From contig CM038217.1 in assembly GCA_021442155.1 (NCBI GenBank), forward strand, positions 144,333,643 to 144,397,642: a DNA stretch of 64,000 nucleotides, in the 5' to 3' direction. Origin of the DNA: Cymbidium sinense (lineage: Eukaryota; Streptophyta; Magnoliopsida; Asparagales; Orchidaceae). Both the position numbers and the translations under genes were made by a program. The notes beneath the pieces were generated by a model. That model made no database searches and was not told where the DNA came from. It saw nothing but the letters and a program-made list of their open reading frames with translations. Positions 57,601 to 64,000 of the stretch are shown in pieces (the stretch's first letter is position 1; every line of letters starts with the position of its first letter).

Positions 57601-59330
57601 CAGGTGTTGGAGTCATATTTCTTCATTATTAGATTTAAATATTTTAGAAAGAAAAAGATAATACAACAAATAGCGTGAAGTTTCCTTGGTCATTAGATTC
57701 CTCGTGTTGGTAGAGACCTTCTCTTTCTTTAGCATGTCTAATCAGCCTCCTTGTGTTCTGATCTTGAAATATGCAATGTGAAGGGTAAAATACAATATGA
57801 CATTTTGAATCAGTCAATGTTTTTTTTGATAGATAATAAGTTGGTAAATAATTTAGGTATATGAAGGATATTTTCAATGTAAAGGGTTTGTTTATAAGAA
57901 TACCTATTTGGCCAATAATGATCGTCACTAATCCATCTACACTGATTATTTTCTTGTTGCTAGCGAAAGTATATGAAATAAATTTGTGTGAAAAGTTTAT
58001 CATATGCATCTACTGAGTTAATAATATAAGAGTTGGAAATGGGCATATTTGGAAATTTAAAAGAATGAGAAGAGGATTAATGCTTGGAAATGCAAGAGAA
58101 TAAGCACTTGACGTAGGAGTTTTTTTTAGTGATATCAGTAAGTTTTTCCTTTAATTTTCTTGTGGAACCAAATAGATGATTCTTTGGTATTATTTTCTTT
58201 TGTATATATTACATGTGCATGTCTTCATTTTTTTTGTTCCCATGTGTTTTCTAGCTTTTGCTTGGTGGTTTACCATGAAGCTTCTAATAATTTTCTTTTA
58301 TTTATTGAGCTTTTTTTTAAAAAAAATATGTGCACCACAATGAATTTCTATTGACCATTTCTGTTGGATGTGGTTATTTGAACTCCTTAAGAGAAAGAAG
58401 TTTAGAATCAGGGTTTTTTATACTAGCAGCTTTTGTCATTAAAATCAAATGGTTATTAGGAATCATAACTTTCATTCTCTTTTCTTCTTTTTGAATGATG
58501 ATAATGACTTCATTTAGGGATGGTAAATCATTCTGTTAAAAAATTGGTACCCTCAAAACATCAAGCTCAGCATTTAATCTAGCAAAAAAAATTATAAATT
58601 CAATCTTTTTTTGACAAACTTTTTAGAAAGGGTTGCATCTTTGGACATTCCATTTGGATCCATTGATTACTGATCATCTCTTGCCAAAGGTTTTGTAGTA
58701 TATTGGAGTATTTTGTGATGTATCATCCTCTTTGTTTTGTGGAAGAGATCTTAGTTTTGTTTTCACAAATGCGGGCAACATCATGGACCTTAGAATATGT
58801 TTGATTCACTGCATTTTATATATATTTTTTTTTTGCTGAATGTGGAACATGTAGATGTCACTTATTTTAGGAACCATGAAATTCCATAACCAAGACATCA
58901 TCATATCCATCCCAAGTGTTGAATATTTGATTGCTTTGTTGAGGTCCAATGCGAAATAAACGGCTTAGTTTTTCTCTTCCTTTCAAGAAGATGTGGACCA
59001 ATTGTGATTATTTCAGGTAATTCTTTTCGTTCAAATGATATGTTGAATAAATGTTTTGTAACTTACCCATTGAAATTGAGTTACTGATTTCAGCTTTAGA
59101 TTAACCTATGGCCAAGGAACATGGATATTATTTTGATCAATTGGAAGGAAACTTATGGTAGAAATTATTTGCAAAGAAAAATAATAATAGAAATAAGTTT
59201 ACAGTGATAAAGGTTACAAATAAGAAAATTTTATAGAGGAAAAAAAAAAGGAACGGTGCCATTGTAGAGAATTGGAAGTTTTAAGCAACACAAAGATGAA
59301 AGTTGCAGCTTATGGTAATAAAAAGGCCAG

Positions 59331-59343
59331 GGCTCTGATATTA
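59331..59343 (-). other. Primer-binding site of copia element
   Basis: On the minus strand TAATATCAGAGCC directly follows the LTR end, close to the TGGTATCAGAGCC site (initiator tRNA-Met) common to plant copia elements. Confidence 0.75.
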
Positions 59344-59602
59344 TGATAAGAATTGTAGAGAATTTGTTGCATGTTTCATTCCATTATTTGTACTGCATTT
59401 ATATATGTTTAAGGGAAACTCTAGTAGGAAATATACATCAATTTGGGAATGAAAACTATGTATAAAATTAATTTTAATTGTGATAGTGATGTACGGTTTA
59501 AATGATCTTGATTGTGAATGTAGTAACTTGATTGCTGTTTTCTTGGGGAGATGGTCAAAAGCTTATATGATGGTAGGAAAAGGATATTTAGGAGTTTAGA
59601 CA
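59344..59602 (-). repeat. 5' LTR of copia element, right end approximate
   Basis: Starts tgataagaattgtagag, adjoining the primer-binding site, and parallels the 3' LTR. Similarity fades after about 110 bases, and the outer end near 59602 is a guess from length and an ...aca terminus. Confidence 0.6.
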
Positions 59603-60539
59603 TATTTGAGGCTATAATTTTTAGGCTTTCGAAGAGCTTTTTTTTTTTTTTAATAAAACAAAAGGGTGAAGAACTTTAGATCATACAATTGGCTGTTAAG
59701 GAATTAATGGAGGTGTTTTTATACAGGATTTGGTAGTTAAGAAGTTGTAGGTTTTTTAATTTTGTTGCTCACAGCAAAAAAATTATCTCCTTGTATGTTG
59801 CTTTTGTTAGGATATTTTTTAACTTAATGTGGAGTGAAGGGCATAATAATTTGTAGGATTTGTTGGGGAATGTGTAGAAGAGTTTTGAAGGGGTTGGAGT
59901 TTTTTTTGGGCTTGAAAGAAGCTATGATCTCTGGTTGATTGAGCCTAGCTAGGAGATGAGAGAAGATATGGTAGGAGAGAAGAGTATGAATGGGAAAAGA
60001 TAAGTAATTAAGTACTCATCTAAGCCTTTGGAGATCGGCTACCAAGTTTCATGAAAAGGTAGAACAATTGCTAAGCATTTCCACATGAAATTTACACAAG
60101 CAAAAAATAATTTTATTTAATGAATTCAAAAGTACAAAGAGCCTATTTAAAAGTTTTCCTAGCCTAACCAAGTTTGAAAAAACCTAACAAATCAATAAAC
60201 TACTATTATACGGATTGATGATTTGTCCTAATACAAACAAAAAGAAATAAGTAAAAATATTATAAATTTTATGCTTTGATAAACAATTAAATTTGGCTGA
60301 ATCAAATAAGGCAATTGGAGTAGTCTTGAATCAAGTAATATTTTAAAGATCTTCATTTGGTTGGTGTGGCCATCCTATCCATCAAGTAATCTCAAATTAA
60401 GCTTCTTAATATTATTTTCTATTAATTTTGGAAAAAAGATGGGTAGTCTATGGGCTTGCTTGCGTAATCATGTATGATGAATAACTAAATCTTGATGTAC
60501 TGCTTTAATTTGTGACTTTGTTCTTTGACTTAGATTTTG
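59603..60539. other. Spacer, nothing recognised
   Basis: AT-rich sequence with a poly-T run at 59640. No exon of the 53563 gene could be identified here, although one would be expected downstream of the copia insertion. Confidence 0.4.
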
Positions 60540-61750
60540 TGTTAGTGTTGCATAGACCTCTCTGGGCCTCAAAAAGTTAGCTCTGTAAAGTTAAGTCTAA
60601 GTTCTCATCCTCTAGTTCAAGGACAAACTTATCCAAATTTGTTTTAGTTATCCAAGTGTCTTTAGAAGAAGATTGATTTTTTTTTATTTGATCAAAAATC
60701 TAGGTAATGTATTTAATGTTGGAAAGAATCTTTCTAAAATGATGTCATCAATATCCAAGAACTTTGGAATATGAAAAACGTACAAAATTTGACTTAAGTT
60801 TCTTGCAATATGGTTAAGTTACAAATCGTGAGGCTTAAAAAGTCCTCGATAGGTATTGTATTCTTAATATTAAAAACAATACTTATGTTCATGCCAAAAA
60901 GTAATTCAAGGAGATAAACATTTGATCAAGTTTTTTTAAGAATTTTGAACATGCCACAAGTCCAAACATTTAATTTACTATATTTGGTAGGATAAAGGAA
61001 AATTCAAATTAAGACATGTTCACCTCTATTATGTTTCTTAGAAAAGCATTTAGGGCTTACAACTTTTATATATTCATTATTACTTCTTTGGATTTGATAC
61101 TTGCTCCTGCGGGCCATAAAAGTTTTGTGCAAAGGTGAATGCAACATCTACAAAGGAATGATGGGGATTATCTGCTAAATCAATACATTTTTTAGGTTAA
61201 CTATAAATAATTTCGAAAGGTATTTTTTGAGTAGGTTAGAAATATTGTTATGATATGCAAACTCAAAAGTAGGTCGATGTCGTAAGTGCTAATGTGCTTA
61301 CCTACTAAGCATCTTAGTAAATACTAAGGATCTATTTATAACTTATGTTTGACTATCTATTTAGGGGTGAAATATAGATGAAAATTTTAATAGTATTCCA
61401 AATAGTTTTTATAATGTTTTTAAAAAATATGAAATAAATTGAACTTTAATGTCAGAAATTATTAGATAACTAATGTAGTCTAACAATTTCTCTAAGAAAA
61501 AAAATCAGCTATGTGGGAGGCAACATTAGTTTTTCAAATAGTGAAAAATTTGCCATTTTAAAGATTTTAATATCAACCACAAAAACATTATTATTACCAC
61601 GAGGAGTTAGCAATTTTTTAAAAAAGTTCATGGAGAGGTCCTTCTAAGGTAAGGGACTAGGAGAGTAGTGTATTTGATAGCTTTTTGCTTAGTTATTTTA
61701 GGGATTTTATTAGTGAGATTAATGATACGTTCAATACTTCAATATCTTTT
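60540..61750 (-). pseudogene. Ty3/gypsy integrase and C-terminal pol fragment
   Basis: Descending: KDLSMNFF near 61640, then a shifted NNNVFVVDIKIFKMANF and FLREIVRLH near 61510, FISYF.KTLW-type sequence near 61430, then EFAYHNNISN near 61250, PFEIIYS*PKKCIDLADNPH near 61210-61150, and a C-terminal tail to about 60540. This is the integrase core and the usual connecting sequence of Ty3/gypsy elements, in order but with many stops. No RT or LTR of the same element could be matched with confidence. Confidence 0.75.
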
Positions 61751-61920
61751 TGAGGGATGATAAAAATTGTGACTATCAGTTTAACGATCTTTTTCTTTCT
61801 TAAGTGTTCTACTAAGCCTTCAAAGTGAAGCTTAATAATTAGGAAATTTCAATGAAATGATTTAGGGATGTGCGGGCTCCGAAAATTCATCATTGATCTC
61901 TCGATGAAAAGAGTGATTTA

Positions 61921-62775
61921 AAGTATCGGTGAAATTTTCAGAATGCAGATGGAATAGTAGATAAGACACTACCCAGAGATTTTCTCCTCATTTTGTGAGG
62001 ACTTTAGATCTGGTTCCAGGTTTTCTAGCGAATAGTTAATTATCCCTCTCGAGAGAACTTTCGATTAGGATCGTAGTAGTAGATAAGAACAACATGTGGA
62101 GTTTTGAAATTTAATTTATGAAATTCATCATTATTTAACTTAAAGCGGTGGGGGGAACGATGACGCCCGATCTAGATCCCATGGTTCCCATCCCGCCATG
62201 GATCCCTCTTATTTATGAGGAGAATACCCAACCCGATCGAAGATCCTCAACAATATGGGTTGGCCCAAGAAATCCTCAGATTGTAGTGATGTTTTGGAGA
62301 CGACTTAAGTCACCTAGTTAATGAATTTTTTTTGCCCTATCAGTATCTTCACAACTCAAAGGTGAAAATCAGAGCATAGCACAATCAGAATCATATATGG
62401 AGTCATTTGGCGACAAACCTCCGCCGAGGACACAATCGATCATGTGGAAATTACCTCTTCTGTTTAATTGTAATTACATGAAGTCACGCCCTTGTCGTAT
62501 GAGATTATTTGACACTAAACATGTTGATTTGAACGACTTTTGTGAGAAAGTTTTCTTAATTTATTACCTCACAAATATGGAAGGGATTAATGAATTTTGT
62601 TTTAAGTCTTTTAACTTAATGATTTCCATTTAATCGTTTTGAGCCTAATAATTCATCAGATTTCTCATTTGGATTGATATTTAACTTATATTGATTTGAT
62701 TTGAAATAGCAATCACGTTTTGATGAAAGTAACCCCCGGTTGAAATCTTCATTTAACACCATCATGGTTTTATTG
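61921..62775 (-). repeat. Unknown dispersed repeat, copy B of an inverted pair
   Basis: Reverse-complement counterpart of 51289-52215. The 20-base block cctcattttgtgaggacttt at 61986-62005 is an exact inverted match, and the flanking order of landmarks is kept. It contains an extra GC-rich insertion (about 62145-62290) that copy A lacks. Confidence 0.7.
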
Positions 62776-63429
62776 CGTTATTCATTAATTTAAATAAAAG
62801 GATCAGTCTGTGTCGTATGATAGAATTAGCTTACCGGATGTTTTATTAGGTCGAAGATATTATAATATGTCATTAGATTTTGCATTTTGTTAACGGGACC
62901 CGAGTCTAGACCACGATTGACTACTGTTATGTGCCATTGGAAATTAAATAAATGGCGTAGAGGATAAAACCTACTTGATCAGTTGATCAAACTTCGCATT
63001 GATTTGAAAATTATTTGCGTAATACGCCTAAAATATCGAAATTAATTGAATAAAAATTATCGAATCAATTAATGATCGATCAAATGATTAAAAATCAATT
63101 TTTAATGAAACTACGCGCTCGAAGGATAACCGGCGACATCCAAACGACTCGTTCGCGAAATTAATTCTTGTTGGCGAAGCGTCATTATCAAGCGGCGCCT
63201 TGCGGTCGATTGGCAAAGTATCGCGACATCGATTAATTCAAATGCGCGTCGCGCAATTTAAACCTAATTTCTCCAATGTGTCATTGCATTGTCAACGACC
63301 CGATCCGAAATCGATCGTAGTTGCGTTCGCGCTGAAATACCAAATTGACATATTACAGGGTTTATTATTAGGATGATTCGTCAAAATTTATGTGATTAAG
63401 GGCTAATTATCTTAATTACTAAGATAATG
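62776..63429. other. Spacer with CpG-richer stretch
   Basis: 63110-63340 is CpG-rich relative to its surroundings (ggcgacatcc, gcgcgtcgcgc), as in LTRs or promoters. No coding motif. Confidence 0.4.
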
Positions 63430-64000
63430 TTCAATTAACCTAAGTAATTCTCCCTAATCCTTACCCCTGCCAAGCCTCCCAATAGGAAAATCCGGCTATT
63501 TCTATTGGTTTGGGCCAATCGAGCCGGCGGCTTATGGGCGGTAGGGATATCTCTCATGGCTCTACGTTGACCTCATTCACTCTTTCTTGTTCGACTCTCC
63601 CCTCTCGTTCTGCGGCTCTGAAGCTCTCGTCGATTCCACGTGATCGGCTCCTCTCGTTCTGTTCTTTGGGCCTTGATCCTCCTCTCGCAGAACTCCTTCT
63701 GTTTCCTCGTGAAGACTCTGCGATTTTCTCCCTCTGGTAGCTCCCTGCGGTTCTTTGCTCTCTCGGTTGCAGAACCACAGCAGCAGACTCGATCCTTCTA
63801 ATCCCTCTTCCAGAAACCCCAGGTTGTTTCATTTCAATCTTAAGTTATATTTTGTCATGTGGGTTTTCTTGAAGAAATGCAGTTCTTTCCTCTTTTGTGT
63901 TTTATGGTTGGACTTGTTTTATGGTTTTAGCATGAAATTAAGATGATTGGATTTATGCTACAAGCTTTCGTTCTTGTTTTCTCACGATAAGGTTGGTAGA
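63430..64000 (+). other. CT-rich leader-like sequence, possible gene start or LTR, truncated by window end
   Basis: From about 63560 the plus strand becomes rich in CT (ctctcccctctcgttctg), as plant 5' UTRs are, and continues to a possible donor at cccag/gttgtttca near 63821. It could be the first exon of a gene to the right or the transcribed part of an LTR. Open frames here are weak. Confidence 0.35.

Larger units (their letters stand above)
54637..59602 (-). mobile_element. Ty1/copia LTR retrotransposon, degenerate
   Basis: Bounded by diverged LTRs (54637-54919 and 59344 to about 59602), with sense on the minus strand. Integrase, RT and RNase H motifs occur in copia order (integrase before RT). 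The primer-binding site adjoins the right LTR. It starts 345 bases after a splice donor and so lies within, or just beyond, intron 1 of the 53563 gene in antisense orientation. Confidence 0.85.

Noticed and set aside
1..64000. tRNA or rRNA genes
   Set aside because: I looked for tRNA box-B-like gGTTCGAnTCC and rRNA-like stretches and saw none convincing; a covariance-model scan would be needed to exclude them.

Overview
This window is nuclear DNA of a flowering plant. It holds intron-bearing plant genes (a mitochondrial alternative NAD(P)H dehydrogenase, an MTP1-type zinc transporter, and two conserved genes I cannot name) separated by AT-rich spacer and nested, mostly decayed transposable elements. 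Nothing bacterial or organellar is visible. I cannot fix the species; any narrower statement than angiosperm would be a guess.

Layout. 1-207: last coding exon of an NDA-type alternative NAD(P)H dehydrogenase. 208-3860: AT-rich spacer with a small tandem remnant of a retrotransposon gag knuckle. 3861-14101: a complete but frameshifted Ty3/gypsy element of the Tat group on the minus strand (gag, protease, RT, RNase H, second archaeal-type RNase H, integrase), with a plus-strand additional ORF, its own TATA box and two tandem-repeat blocks between integrase and 3' LTR. About 14384-15157: a related solo LTR. 17286-24092: a second related element that keeps LTRs, PBS, gag and tandem repeats but has no pol. 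24235-25351: a two-exon gene on the minus strand that ends only about 140 bases from that element. About 26794-27456: an inverted solo LTR. 29173-33577: the MTP1 gene, with a long intron in its 5' UTR (holding a Tourist-like MITE and a perfect 58-bp duplication) and one uninterrupted coding exon.

About 34430-50050: a large degenerate Mutator-like (MULE) region carrying a MuDR-type transposase followed by a plant mobile domain (PMD/MAIN-like) gene. The transposase is split by a chromovirus-type Ty3/gypsy element at 36967-43537 with an exact 5-bp target duplication. Satellite-like arrays of about 165-185 bp lie on both sides. 51289-52215 and 61921-62775 are inverted copies of one unknown repeat. 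Between them are exon 1 of an uncharacterised gene (53563-54291), a minus-strand Ty1/copia element (54637 to about 59602) sitting where intron 1 should be, and a minus-strand Ty3/gypsy integrase fragment. 63430-64000 is CT-rich and may be the start of another gene or an LTR.

The most interesting signals are: the paired internal antisense promoter, repeat and extra-ORF module of the two Tat elements; the MULE transposase with PMD gene; the duplicated stop-codon region of MTP1; and base-level irregularities (CAG replaced by CGA, small indels) concentrated in repeats, which may be assembly or basecalling error rather than biology. Boundaries of decayed elements are approximate, because everything was read by eye without alignment.
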